Counted from the stretch's first letter, positions 8,304 through 16,356 are shown. The stretch: DNA of 45,055 nt from an uncultured Fusicatenibacter sp. (GCA_902493585.1 CABUPZ010000014.1:1-45055), one strand, 5' to 3'. Notes: generated from the sequence alone by a model not told the origin. Made by a program: numbers and translations.

Positions 8304-8671
8304 AATGCTTCTGGTTCTTCAGATTTTTCAGTTCTTCAAGCTCATGAAAAAATCCCGACTCCCCGGAGGATTCCGGAGAGTCGGAAAAATTATAAATCAG
8401 TCAAACACATTTTTCCTTAAAAATTCACCTTAAAAAATACATTTTTCCGAACAGACATATTCCAGACACGAAGCCTTCTTACCACTGCTGAAAATATACT
8501 GTTTCTTCCTGCTGGATTTTATTTCAAATCATGGGAAATTAACACATAATTTCCGAAAAAAGAGTGATAATAATATCAGAAAATCTTGAAAAAGAACTTG
8601 ATGGCGTCGCTGTGCACAGCCTTTGATCCACAGTGAGCTGCAACTATCTGACAGAAAAAAGGAGACAATAT
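8304..8671. other. Intergenic region before spoVT
   Basis: There is no supportable gene here. A strong stem CCGACTCCCCGGA/TCCGGAGAGTCGG lies at 8355-8384. It has A-rich flanks on the plus strand and would have a T6 tail only when read on the minus strand, so its use as a plus-strand terminator is uncertain. An inverted repeat GGAAATT-7nt-AATTTCC lies at about 8534-8554, and the palindrome GCTGTGCACAGC lies near 8611. I could not place a convincing sigma-A promoter for spoVT. In Bacillus spoVT is read by sigma-G, but I do not see a clear sigma-G consensus either. Confidence 0.5.
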
Positions 8672-9217
8672 ATGAAAGCAACAGGAATCGTGAGAAGGAT
8701 CGACGACCTTGGCCGCGTCGTGGTCCCGAAAGAAATCCGTAGAACCATGCGCATCCGTGAGGGACAGGCTATGGAAATCTTTACCGGACGGGAAGGCGAG
8801 ATCGTTCTGAAAAAATATTCCCCGATGGAGGAAATGGCTGAAGATGCCGCCGAATACGCGAAGGCACTTTCATCGGTCTGCGGTCATCTGGTCTGTGTTT
8901 CGGATCAGGAACAGATCGTCGCCGCCAGCGGTCCGGATCAGAAAAACTATCTTGGAAAATCCATCAGCCCGGAACTGGAAGATCTGCTGGCAAACCGCCA
9001 GTCCATCGACGCACCGCCAGACAGCCGCAGCAGTATCCCGCTTCTTCAGGAACAAAGCCGCCCGTCCGTCCATGAGATCGTGGTTCCAATCCTCAGTTCA
9101 GGAGATGTCCTCGGCGCCGTGATCCTTCTTGGAAAAAATGATACGGTCAAAATGGGGGACGCAGAAAAAATGCTCGCAAAAGTTGCCGCCCTTTTTCTGG
9201 GGACACAGATGGAATAA
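8672..9217 (+). CDS. spoVT: Stage V sporulation protein T (AbrB-family transcription factor)
   Basis: A 181-residue regulator. The N-terminal ~50 residues are the AbrB/SpoVT swapped-hairpin DNA-binding domain (MKATGIVRRIDDLGRVVVPK, then EIRRTMRIREGQAMEIFTG), almost the family consensus; residues ~60-178 fit the GAF-like effector domain of SpoVT. In Bacillus SpoVT modulates sigma-G regulon genes in the forespore and affects spore resistance and germination. I choose the ATG at 8672 with an AAAAAGGAGA site; an ATG 13 codons upstream lacks a site and adds a non-conserved extension. The length matches the family (about 178). It is monocistronic with a strong terminator directly after it. Confidence 0.95.
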   Translation: MKATGIVRRIDDLGRVVVPKEIRRTMRIREGQAMEIFTGREGEIVLKKYSPMEEMAEDAAEYAKALSSVCGHLVCVSDQEQIVAASGPDQKNYLGKSISPELEDLLANRQSIDAPPDSRSSIPLLQEQSRPSVHEIVVPILSSGDVLGAVILLGKNDTVKMGDAEKMLAKVAALFLGTQME

Positions 9218-9218
9218 C

Positions 9219-9287
9219 AAAAAGCAGGAAGATGTCAAAAGCTGTTTTCTTAATATAACATTGACTTTTGACAACTTCCTGCTTTTT
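9219..9287. terminator. Bidirectional terminator, spoVT / trigger-factor-like lipoprotein gene
   Basis: Arms AAAAAGCAGGAAG-A-TGTCAAAAG (9219-9241) and CTTTTGACA-A-CTTCCTGCTTTTT (9265-9287) form a 23-bp stem with one mismatch and a 23-nt loop. It follows the spoVT stop by 1 base and the convergent gene ends at 9321. Confidence 0.92.
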
Positions 9288-9320
9288 ATCTTCTGCCAGA
9301 TAAAAGGATTCTGTTTTCTT

Positions 9321-10451
9321 TTATACCGGATTGCCTTCCGCATCCACCATCACTTCATTGATGGTAGCATTTTCCAGAACCAGATCCAGGACTCTGTCCT
9401 GATTAACGCTCAGTTCGATGGATTCCTCTCCATTCTGCTCCACAAATTCCTCTTCCGTGATACCGGAATTCTGAACCATGGTATTGAAACGACTGATATA
9501 ATCCTCATCGTCGGTGGTCCAGCCTTCTTCTTCAGAAATAGCATTGATCACCAGGGAAAGCTCCGCTACCTGTCTCGCATAAGCGTCCTGCTCCTGCTCG
9601 TAAGCGTCCTTATCGATATACTGATCCAAAAACTCGTCCAGGGTAACTCCGTAGAGAGACGCATAGGAAGTATACATCTGCTCATGCATCTGCTCGCCCA
9701 GAGTAATGTAAGACTGCGGAATCTGTTTGATCTCGGCATTGTCCAGTACCGTCTGAAGCGCTGTGGATTCCAGGCTATTCTCCGCAGACAATTCATTGGA
9801 TGCCTCCAGCTGCTCTCTCTGCGCCTGGCGGTATTCATCGATTGTTGCATAATCTGTATTTTCCTGTACCCAGGCTTCTGTCAGCTCCTGAGGACGGCTG
9901 ATCGCATTGACTGTTACTGTGAACACGACATCTTTTCCGGCAAGCTCTTCGGTATAGTCTTCCGGGAATGTAAGATTCAGGTCTTTCGTCTCATCCTGCT
10001 TCATGCCGATGACTCCATCCTCGAATCCGTCAATAAACGTATTGGAACCGATGGTCAGATTGTAAGAGTCGGAACTTCCGCCTTCAAATTCTTCCCCGTC
10101 GATTTTTCCCACAAATGCGATATCGACCGTATCGCCTTCCTGAACCGTCGCTTCCGGATCATCCACCGTTGCCATCAGGGCGCTGGAGATGGAATTTTCC
10201 ACATCCTCATCGGTCACCTGCTGGATCTCCTTGTCCAGAGTGATTCCTTTATAATCCCCGAGGGTCACACACTCGCTGACCGGCAGATCCTCGTCCACAA
10301 TGGGAATCTCTTCTTCCGTGGAAGACGCACTGGATGTACCGGATGTGCTTGCGGTGCTTCCGGAATTACTTTCTGTATCGTTATTGCTGCATCCAACAGC
10401 AAACGCGCCGACAGAGAGGCACAGTACAAGCATCATTAATTTTTTCTTCAT
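9321..10451 (-). CDS. Trigger-factor-like FKBP peptidyl-prolyl isomerase lipoprotein
   Basis: A 376-residue protein with a lipoprotein signal (hydrophobic core to residue 20, lipobox AVG-C21) and a Ser/Thr-rich linker (about 22-48). An FKBP-type isomerase domain (about 100-183: EGDTVDIAFVGKIDGEEFEG and the FIDGFEDGVIGMKQDE segment) is followed by a helical C-terminal region like the substrate-binding arm of trigger factor. The ribosome-binding N-terminal domain of true trigger factor is replaced by the export signal. It is thus expected to act outside the membrane as a foldase for secreted proteins, a role analogous to PrsA; this last step is inference. The ATG follows a GGAGG site. It closes the long minus-strand run from gerA to here, and two palindromic elements precede it. 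Confidence 0.88.
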   Translation of the reverse strand: MKKKLMMLVLCLSVGAFAVGCSNNDTESNSGSTASTSGTSSASSTEEEIPIVDEDLPVSECVTLGDYKGITLDKEIQQVTDEDVENSISSALMATVDDPEATVQEGDTVDIAFVGKIDGEEFEGGSSDSYNLTIGSNTFIDGFEDGVIGMKQDETKDLNLTFPEDYTEELAGKDVVFTVTVNAISRPQELTEAWVQENTDYATIDEYRQAQREQLEASNELSAENSLESTALQTVLDNAEIKQIPQSYITLGEQMHEQMYTSYASLYGVTLDEFLDQYIDKDAYEQEQDAYARQVAELSLVINAISEEEGWTTDDEDYISRFNTMVQNSGITEEEFVEQNGEESIELSVNQDRVLDLVLENATINEVMVDAEGNPV

Positions 10452-10475
10452 AGTTTTTCCTCCATTCTGAAAAAC

Positions 10476-10503
10476 GTAACAGTTCAGCCAGTGGAACTGT
10501 TGC
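10476..10503. repeat. 28-nt palindromic element, copy 2
   Basis: Arms GTAACAGTTC and GAACTGTTGC. It lies 24 bases upstream of the trigger-factor-like start codon and just downstream of a weak predicted promoter. Confidence 0.8.
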
Positions 10504-10511
10504 TGAAAAAC

Positions 10512-10540
10512 ATCTTAGCACACTTTCCCGGCAAAGGAAA
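10512..10540 (-). promoter_or_regulatory. Possible promoter of the trigger-factor-like gene
   Basis: On the minus strand TTTCCT (10535-10540), 17 bases, TAAGAT (10512-10517). The match is weak. If used, transcription would start at the edge of palindrome copy 2. Confidence 0.35.
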
Positions 10541-10568
10541 GCACTTCCACAGTATTTCTCTTTTTCCT

Positions 10569-10596
10569 GTAACCGCTCCGCCGATGGAATGGTTAC
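10569..10596. repeat. 28-nt palindromic element, copy 3 (diverged)
   Basis: GTAACCGCTC and GGAATGGTTAC keep the ends and the 28-nt spacing of the family, but the inner arms have drifted. It is 93 bases from copy 2 in the same intergenic gap. Confidence 0.6.
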
Positions 10597-10609
10597 TTTT
10601 TCCTGTTTT

Positions 10610-11059
10610 TTACAGGGAAAGATTTTCTTTCGTCCGTTCCCGCACTTCCAGCTGGATGTTGCAGTCGCCCACATAACTTCCGTTCAGCTCCAGAGCATAA
10701 TCCACTTCCAGGAAGATACGTTCCGGCTCCTCCATCAGTTCAATCCTTGTGGTTGCAATCCCCATATCCATAACGCCAAACGGAGTCTGGTACATGGAAA
10801 GGTTCTTCTTGTTTTCCTCGAAGATCATATGTACCTCCAGCAGGCCTCTCTTCCGGACCTCCAGTTTCTGTTGGTTGAACTTCAGGATATTATGCGTCGT
10901 TTCCTCGAAACCTTCCGCAGGTTCGTCGTAAAGTATGTAATGCTGGTTATTTTTGAAATAATACTGTCCGGCGTTCAGAACCTCCACCGGCTCCTGCGCT
11001 CCTTCTTCATCCACCAGGACCTGCAGTCCACGGATGCTGATCAATACATCTTTCGTCAT
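10610..11059 (-). CDS. DUF1934 domain protein (YwiB-like, calycin-type barrel)
   Basis: A 149-residue protein without signal peptide or membrane segment, mostly beta strands: MTKDVLISIRGLQ, a central Y(Y/I)LYDEP segment, LEVRKRGLLEVHMIF, and the PFGVMDMGI(A/G)T motif that I recognise from the DUF1934/YwiB family. The biochemical function of the family is not established. It lies between murI and the trigger-factor-like lipoprotein gene on the same strand, and in many Firmicutes the family occurs near cell-wall or tRNA-synthetase genes. The ATG follows an AGAGAGAAAG site. The family call is fairly secure; the function is unknown. Confidence 0.8.
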   Translation of the reverse strand: MTKDVLISIRGLQVLVDEEGAQEPVEVLNAGQYYFKNNQHYILYDEPAEGFEETTHNILKFNQQKLEVRKRGLLEVHMIFEENKKNLSMYQTPFGVMDMGIATTRIELMEEPERIFLEVDYALELNGSYVGDCNIQLEVRERTKENLSL

Positions 11060-11090
11060 ATTCTTTCTCTCTTTATCATCTCATGCTTTC

Positions 11091-11122
11091 ATACCGCGTT
11101 CGTCAAATGCTCCTTGCGGTAT
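11091..11122 (-). other. Hairpin between murI and the DUF1934 gene
   Basis: Arms ATACCGC/GCGGTAT enclose 18 nt; the stem begins at the murI stop codon. It has no T-tract on the minus strand, so it is probably an intercistronic hairpin rather than a terminator. Confidence 0.4.
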
Positions 11123-11946
11123 TAATATTCCTCGATCTGCACCTGCCGGGTGCCTACGATCTCATAGGGCAGTACCCTGCGGGCAAATTCATTGAGCCGC
11201 TCCACCGCGTCGCTGGCATAAAAGCAGTATTTTCCTTCCTCCAGGGAGCCCGACGGATCTCTTTCCAGTTTTAATTCCGCCAGCATCCGTTTCAGCGCCT
11301 GGGACGTCTCATACGCCGGATTCACCAGCGTCACCTTTTCCCCCACCACCTGGCGGAGAAGGGAACGCAGCAGCGGATAATGGGTGCATCCCATGATCAG
11401 TGTATCAATATCTTTTCCCAGAAGATCTTTCAGATACCGCCTTGCCACTTCCTCAGTGATCGGATCTTTCGTCCATCCTTCTTCCACCAGCGGCACAAAC
11501 AGCGGACATGGCTGTCCATACACCGTGACCTCCGGATCCTCCTGGGAGATCAGACGCTGATACAGGCCGCTGTGTATCGTTCCTTCCGTCGCGATGACTC
11601 CGATCTTTTTATTTTTCGTTGTCTGCAGCGCCATTTCCGCTCCCGGCTTTACGACGCCCAGGATCGGCAGATCGATTTCTTTTTCTATGGTCTCCAGCGC
11701 CAGCGCACTCGCCGTGTTGCATGCGATCACGATCGCCTTGACGTTCCGGGTCTGAAGAAAGCGGACGATCTGTCTCGAATAACGGATGACCGTGTCCGCT
11801 GACTTGGAGCCGTACGGCACCCGCGCCGTATCTCCGAAATATACAATCCTCTCGTCCGGAAGATTCCTCATGATCTCCCTGACCACTGTAAGCCCCCCAA
11901 CGCCGGAATCAAAGACACCGATCGGCGCATTGTTATCTATACTCAT
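11122..11946 (-). CDS. murI: Glutamate racemase
   Basis: A 274-residue cofactor-independent racemase that converts L- to D-glutamate for peptidoglycan. Visible signatures are PIGVFDSGVGGLTV at residues 8-21, the first catalytic cysteine C76 in IACNTAS, and the second C187 with H189 in MGCTHYPLL; the length is typical. I start at the ATG at 11944-11946 (MSIDNNAPIG); the upstream open frame runs through an intergenic palindrome and into spoIIR and is not conserved. An AAAAGG lies very close to the start and GGAGAT further upstream, so the ribosome binding site is not ideal. It lies 115 bases downstream of spoIIR on the same strand, with palindrome copy 4 between them. Confidence 0.96.
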   Translation of the reverse strand: MSIDNNAPIGVFDSGVGGLTVVREIMRNLPDERIVYFGDTARVPYGSKSADTVIRYSRQIVRFLQTRNVKAIVIACNTASALALETIEKEIDLPILGVVKPGAEMALQTTKNKKIGVIATEGTIHSGLYQRLISQEDPEVTVYGQPCPLFVPLVEEGWTKDPITEEVARRYLKDLLGKDIDTLIMGCTHYPLLRSLLRQVVGEKVTLVNPAYETSQALKRMLAELKLERDPSGSLEEGKYCFYASDAVERLNEFARRVLPYEIVGTRQVQIEEY

Positions 11947-11974
11947 CCTTTTTCTATCTCCATACTGCAGTCTT

Positions 11975-12002
11975 GTAACCGTCCAGTTGTCTGAACGGTC
12001 AC
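11975..12002. repeat. 28-nt palindromic element, copy 4
   Basis: Arms GTAACCGTCC and GAACGGTCAC enclose 8 nt. It is in the spoIIR-murI gap, 28 bases before the murI start. Confidence 0.75.
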
Positions 12003-12061
12003 GCATTCTTTGGAACAACAGTTCCTGTTCCAACGCTTTATTCATTTTAACCCGAATGCCT

Positions 12062-12673
12062 TCAGATTGCAAGGAAAAAGGAAAAACGCAGCTTTCCGTG
12101 ACGAAGAACCGAATCGTAAGCCTCATCGCTCAGCACGTTTTCCAGGGTTTCCTCCCCTTCTTCATCGGGAACCGCATGGAGCGCGTCCGGGAAACACATG
12201 GACGGATACAGCATGCACCACCAGTTATGACCATCACCATCCCCGATCGTCACCTTCAATGCCTCATACTCTCCCGACGGAAAGGTGTATTCCCCATAAG
12301 TTTTCTGCGGAAACCAGGATTCTCCGAAGGTCACCTTCACAGGCTGGCTGCAGTTCCTTTCCTGCAGAACCTTTTCCGCACAGACCTCCAATTCCGAAAG
12401 ATGCTCCCGCAGGATCTGTTCTGTTTCTTCTCTGTCCGGACCGGAATTTCCATCCAGCAGTTCCTCCATTTTCTCCAACAGAGCATCGCGCACCGCCAGT
12501 TTGTTTTCCTGATCCTGCTTGGTATCACTGTTGGCTTTTACATGAAAACGGACGACGTTTGCCGCGATTTCCTGCTGGATCTTTTGTTCCTCGCGGTGAA
12601 GCCCGGTCATAAAGATCAGCATGACAGCCCCTGCCGCCGCGCCCGCCATCCATGCCAGATTTCTTCTTTTCAT
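12062..12673 (-). CDS. spoIIR: Stage II sporulation protein R
   Basis: A 203-residue secreted signalling protein. In Bacillus, SpoIIR is made in the forespore under sigma-F and triggers SpoIIGA to process pro-sigma-E in the mother cell. The sequence shows an N-terminal membrane/signal segment (about 7-24) followed by the family hallmark VRFHVKANSDTKQDQENKLAVRDALL (positions about 41-66), a helical middle, and the WWCMLYPSMCFPD motif near residues 149-161, where the family has WWC-(V/M)-(L/F)(F/Y)PPLCF. The ATG follows AGGGGGA. Two small inverted repeats (CCTGTTA/TAACAGG at about 12686-12701 and AGGCCCGG/CCGGCCT just beyond) lie around the ribosome binding site, but I saw no clear sigma-F promoter. 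The gene sits between the ger genes and murI. Confidence 0.92.
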   Translation of the reverse strand: MKRRNLAWMAGAAAGAVMLIFMTGLHREEQKIQQEIAANVVRFHVKANSDTKQDQENKLAVRDALLEKMEELLDGNSGPDREETEQILREHLSELEVCAEKVLQERNCSQPVKVTFGESWFPQKTYGEYTFPSGEYEALKVTIGDGDGHNWWCMLYPSMCFPDALHAVPDEEGEETLENVLSDEAYDSVLRHGKLRFSFFLAI

Positions 12674-12766
12674 ATCCTGTCCCCCTGTTATGTAACAGGC
12701 CCGGCCAATCCGGCCTGCCTGTCTGTTGTCTTCTCCTGAGAAAAGTATTTCCAGGGAACAGAAGTT

Positions 12767-13426
12767 TTATTCTAGTTCAATCCCTTTTTCCGATGGCTGG
12801 ATCCGCGGGATTTCCGGCAGTTCTCCATAATTGTTCCATCGGTAAAACACATCGTCCAGTGTCAGCTCCTTCCGCGATCCGCCCTCCCGGTTTTCATACA
12901 TTCCATTGAGAAAGACGCCGACGGAATCGCCAAGATCCGCTCTCTTTTCCATAATTGCCGACGGCTGTTCGGTCTGAACTACCAGCGCATTCCTTCCCAG
13001 ATCACTGTCCGCCTCCAGCCATTGCAGCACTTCTTTTATTTTGTCCTCCTGCTCCAGCAGGCTGCTGCCAAATACAATGGCTTTCACATGGCCGGTATCC
13101 AGCTCATACTGGCTGCTTTTGTCATAAATTTCCAGAATCTCATTCAGGGATCCCGCCGTATAGACCGTTCCCGTATCTCCTCCGTTCTCTCCGCCGTCCC
13201 CCTGCTTGTTCTGACCGGTCATTGCCGACAGGTCTGCCATATCATAGATGATCTGGTATCCTTCCGGGACCGCATCGATAAAAATCGCCAGAGGATAGGC
13301 GCGTTCCTCCGGTCCCACTCCTCCGCAGCCGGCGAGCAGGAACAGACAGCCTGCCGCAGCCAGCATCCTTGTCACACAGCTTCGCATTCCCCCCGATACA
13401 GGCGCATACCATTTCTTTCTGTTCAT
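12767..13426 (-). CDS. Ger(x)C-family spore germination lipoprotein, short form
   Basis: A 219-residue lipoprotein (lipobox LLAG-C within FLLAGCGG, about residue 34) whose start lies 4 bases after the end of the gerB-like gene, with GGAGG 7 bases upstream. It is therefore translated with gerA and gerB and fits the third subunit of a GerA-type nutrient receptor. The N-terminal part (ERAYPLAIFIDAV, then a VKAIVFGSSLL segment resembling GerAC domain 1) supports this. Typical GerAC proteins are about 370-400 residues with a C-terminal domain III; here the protein ends after roughly the first domain, and no remainder is found before spoIIR. A distinct short lineage form or an ancestral truncation are both possible. 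Confidence 0.7.
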   Translation of the reverse strand: MNRKKWYAPVSGGMRSCVTRMLAAAGCLFLLAGCGGVGPEERAYPLAIFIDAVPEGYQIIYDMADLSAMTGQNKQGDGGENGGDTGTVYTAGSLNEILEIYDKSSQYELDTGHVKAIVFGSSLLEQEDKIKEVLQWLEADSDLGRNALVVQTEQPSAIMEKRADLGDSVGVFLNGMYENREGGSRKELTLDDVFYRWNNYGELPEIPRIQPSEKGIELE

Positions 13427-13430
13427 CCAT

Positions 13431-14498
13431 TCACCTCCGTTTCTTCCCGGCTCTGGGGGACGCCGCCAAAAGAACCAACGTCAGGATCAGAAAAAACGGA
13501 AGATAAAACCGCTCCGTCAGCAGAGGATACCACTGGTCCATTCCCCTTCCCGCCTGTCCCAGCACACTGCCTCCATAGATCAAAACTCCCAGCACCGCCC
13601 GAAAAACCCTTCCTTTCTCTCCCTGCATTCCCGCCAGATGCGTTCCATAAAACAGAAGGCTCCCCAGGGCAAACAAAATGCTGCACAGCAGCAACGCAAG
13701 CCATACGATATCGAACCGTTCCAGAAATTCCCCCGGCAGCCTGGTTCCCGCCATCAGCTGCACCACCGGCACTTCCATCCGGCGGACGCCTTCCATCCCG
13801 AACGTTCCGATCAGGATCACCACCGCTGCCGCAAGAAAAAGCCACAGCTTTCCCAGCCCTTCCAGCAGCGGCTTTTTCAGGCTTTTTTCCTGCTCCACCT
13901 GCCCAAGAAGAAACGGGAGCACTGCCAGAACCGCCCCCGCGCCCAGAGTTCTCCATCCTTCCCTGGCAATTTCCGGCAGCGAAAACGCCGCCCCATCGGC
14001 AAAGGACTCTGGCCTCATATGAAATGCCGCCAGGATCAGCATCAGAACAAACCCCGACATCACAAAAGGATAGAAAATTTCCGCAAGCCGCGCCCTTTGC
14101 TGGATATCCCTTCCGATTCCTGCCCCGGCGGCAAGCAAAAGCAGCAGCCCCAGAAATTCCGGCGATATCCCGCTGACCAGATATTCCCCACAGAGACTGC
14201 TGATCTTCTGCAGCAGAAAACTGCCCGTCAGGACCAGAAACGAAAGATAAACAGCGGTCACAAGGAACCGCCCCGCTTTTCCGATGCAACGCTCCATCGT
14301 TTCATAAGCCCGGGCGCTTCGGATCAGCAAAAGAATCCAGACCGCCAGCAGCAGAAATCCCAGGGTCATACCCGCCAGGCCATTCTGTCCCGCCTGGCAT
14401 ACCCCGCCCGCCAGAAACAGGAGCCATGCCCCCAGAAGCGCCAGGAGCATCTGGCGGAGAAGCTGCCGCTGAGAAATTCGATCATTGTCCGCGAACAT
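13431..14498 (-). CDS. GerB-family spore germination permease (GerAB-like)
   Basis: A 355-residue membrane protein with about ten hydrophobic segments, consistent with the amino-acid/polyamine transporter fold of GerAB subunits, the germinant-binding part of the receptor in the spore inner membrane. The N-terminal ISQRQLLRQMLLALLG matches the family start. I choose the ATG at 14496-14498 with AAAGGAG; it overlaps the end of gerA by 17 bases, a usual arrangement. The next gene starts 4 bases after its stop. Family membership is judged from topology, order and N-terminus rather than from a strict motif. Confidence 0.8.
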   Translation of the reverse strand: MFADNDRISQRQLLRQMLLALLGAWLLFLAGGVCQAGQNGLAGMTLGFLLLAVWILLLIRSARAYETMERCIGKAGRFLVTAVYLSFLVLTGSFLLQKISSLCGEYLVSGISPEFLGLLLLLAAGAGIGRDIQQRARLAEIFYPFVMSGFVLMLILAAFHMRPESFADGAAFSLPEIAREGWRTLGAGAVLAVLPFLLGQVEQEKSLKKPLLEGLGKLWLFLAAAVVILIGTFGMEGVRRMEVPVVQLMAGTRLPGEFLERFDIVWLALLLCSILFALGSLLFYGTHLAGMQGEKGRVFRAVLGVLIYGGSVLGQAGRGMDQWYPLLTERFYLPFFLILTLVLLAASPRAGKKRR

Positions 14499-16068
14499 CT
14501 CTCTCTCCTTTCCGGCGCATACGCACCCTCTGATGTCTTCTGGCAAATACCGGACGGAGGGTCAGCAGATGGAAAGGCCGCCGTACCAGATCGTCGCCGG
14601 GATCCCGGTAATCCTCCAGACCTTTCCCCACAAACGGCATCAGATACGGAATCCCAAAGCTGGTAAGCCCCGCCAGATGCCCCAGGAGCAGATAAATCCC
14701 AAGCACAATGCCAAAGACGCCGAAAAACCCGCCAAGAAAAATAAATCCGTATTTCAGCAGCCGGAACGGTACGGAAAATTCTTCCTTGGGGATTGCAAAG
14801 GAACTGAGCGCGCTGAACGCCACCACGACCACCGTCATCGGGCTGACCAGGTTTGCCGATACCGCCGCGTCTCCGATGATCAGGCCTCCGACAATACCGA
14901 TGGTGCCTCCCAGAGGCCCAGGCATACGGACGCCCGCCTCACGGATCAGCTCAAACGCCATCTCCATCAGCAGAATCTCTATGATTCCCGGAAAGGGAAC
15001 TCCCTTGCGCGCCTCCGCAAAGGACAGCAGAAGGTTCGTCGGCAGAATCTGCGTATGAAAACAGGTAACCGCCAGATAACAGCCGGAAATCAGCAGTGCC
15101 GCCGCCATGGCAAGATATCTCAGAACGCGCAGAAACGTCACCATGCCAAACCAGTGATAACGATCTTCGCTGACCTGCATAAAATCATTGAACGTGGTGG
15201 GAAATACAAGCGCCGTGGGCGAATTGTCACACAAAAACAGGATTCTCCCGTTCAAAGCCTCCATCGCCGCCCGGTCGGGCCGTTCCGTCGTCTCAAACTG
15301 AGGAAACGGCGACAGCCAGTGCTTCTGGCAGAGCTGTTCCAGCATTCCCGTGTCAAAGACCCCATCGATCTCCCACTGTCCGATTTCCCTCCGGATTCTC
15401 TCCAGAATCTCCGGATAGATCAGGTCTTCCATATAAACCAGCGCCGTCACCGTTGCCGACCGCTTCCCAAGAGTGATCTCCTCCACCTTAAGCCCGGTAT
15501 TCCGGATCCTCTTGCGGACCAGCGCCTCGTTCAGCTTTACCGATTCCGTAAAGCTTTCCCGCGAACCACGCAGCGCTTTTTCCGTATCCGCCTTCTGCAC
15601 CACCATCGCCGGGTAGCCTTTGGACGCAATCTTGACGGCTTTCGGATAACCATCCAGAAACAGGACTGCATTTCCCGCCAGCAGCGCCGCCATCGCCAGC
15701 TCCCGGTTCTCGTACGCTATGGTATCCGCCACCCCAAGCGCGTTGCTGTCGAGAACACCTGCCAGCTCCCCGGAAGGCACCTCCCGAAGCTCGTTCATCA
15801 TCTTCCCGATCAGGGAATCCTCCAGCAGCGTATTGGTGACGGTCACTTCCACAAAAACAAGAAGCGCCGCCACATCCGCCTCACGCCCCAGGTACATCTT
15901 ATGCATCAGGATATCCGCACAGTTGGCACATCTTTCTTTGAGCCATGCCTCATTTTCGTCCAGAGACGCGCTTACCTTTCCATCCGTTCCGCGGCTTTTC
16001 ATATTTCCGCCGGTCTTCTGAGCTTTTCCCGTTTTCTCCTGAACCTGTGTTTTATCTGTCTTTTTCAT
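14482..16068 (-). CDS. GerA-family spore germination receptor subunit A
   Basis: A 528-residue subunit. A charged, Lys-rich N-terminus (1-40) leads into the cytoplasmic N-terminal domain, with the stretch around 110-150 (LAGVLDSNALGVADTIAYEN and following) in the expected place. The membrane domain carries the family hallmarks: PTTFNDFMQVSEDRYHWF (about 300-317), then PFPGIIEILLMEMAFELIREAG, RMPGPLGGTIGIVGGLIIGDAAV and the SPMTVVVVAFSALSSFAIP stretch. In Bacillus these A subunits form ring-like channels in the spore inner membrane. It has an AAAGGA site and is the first gene of the gerA-gerB-gerC cluster. Confidence 0.93.
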   Translation of the reverse strand: MKKTDKTQVQEKTGKAQKTGGNMKSRGTDGKVSASLDENEAWLKERCANCADILMHKMYLGREADVAALLVFVEVTVTNTLLEDSLIGKMMNELREVPSGELAGVLDSNALGVADTIAYENRELAMAALLAGNAVLFLDGYPKAVKIASKGYPAMVVQKADTEKALRGSRESFTESVKLNEALVRKRIRNTGLKVEEITLGKRSATVTALVYMEDLIYPEILERIRREIGQWEIDGVFDTGMLEQLCQKHWLSPFPQFETTERPDRAAMEALNGRILFLCDNSPTALVFPTTFNDFMQVSEDRYHWFGMVTFLRVLRYLAMAAALLISGCYLAVTCFHTQILPTNLLLSFAEARKGVPFPGIIEILLMEMAFELIREAGVRMPGPLGGTIGIVGGLIIGDAAVSANLVSPMTVVVVAFSALSSFAIPKEEFSVPFRLLKYGFIFLGGFFGVFGIVLGIYLLLGHLAGLTSFGIPYLMPFVGKGLEDYRDPGDDLVRRPFHLLTLRPVFARRHQRVRMRRKGERDVRGQ

Positions 16069-16211
16069 AAAAAAACATCCTTTCAGAAACCGCCCCGCAG
16101 CCCTCCGCTGTATGTTTCATCACATCAATACACCAGCTGGCTGCCGGACAATTTTTTCCCTGATAGGATGCCCTGATCTTATACAATTATTCTTTTTATA
16201 TTTCATTGCTC

Positions 16212-16239
16212 ATAACCGTTCAGCCTTTCGCTGCAAACA
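16212..16239. repeat. Degenerate palindromic element (left half conserved)
   Basis: TAACCGTTCAGCC matches the left half of the 28-nt element exactly; the right half (GCTGCAAAC) has lost pairing. It lies in the spacer upstream of gerA. Confidence 0.4.
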
Positions 16240-16273
16240 AGCAAAAATCCCGAACCACACCCAACCACTATAC

Positions 16274-16353
16274 AGAAAATACGAAATCGCTGCAACTTAT
16301 GACCTTCCGGATTTCAAAGCCAGAAAGCCGCCCCCATAAATTTCGTATTTTCT
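16274..16353. repeat. 80-nt segment bounded by 14-bp inverted repeats
   Basis: AGAAAATACGAAAT (16274-16287) and ATTTCGTATTTTCT (16340-16353) are perfect inverted repeats, 52 nt apart, starting 3 bases after the gntR stop. It may form a long terminator-like stem for gntR or be a very small repeat element; the interior also holds CAGAAAGCCGCC, shared with two other hairpin regions. Confidence 0.55.
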
Positions 16354-16356
16354 ATA

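Noticed and set aside
8355..8384. Plus-strand terminator of the NodB-like gene
   Set aside because: The stem is strong, but the T-tract exists only on the minus strand, where no gene needs it; I describe it within the intergenic region instead of calling a terminator.
11122..12126. Extended murI start overlapping spoIIR
   Set aside because: The extra 60 residues translate the intergenic palindrome and part of spoIIR; the conserved protein begins at MSIDNNAPIG.
12674..12766. Further copy of the dispersed palindrome before spoIIR
   Set aside because: It starts GTAACAGGCC but continues as a different GC-rich stem; the right end GTTAC is missing, so I do not count it.
13022..16176. Several long plus-strand open frames opposite the ger genes
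   Set aside because: They are Pro/Arg/Gln-rich shadows of gerA, gerB and gerC with no initiation signals or recognisable domains.
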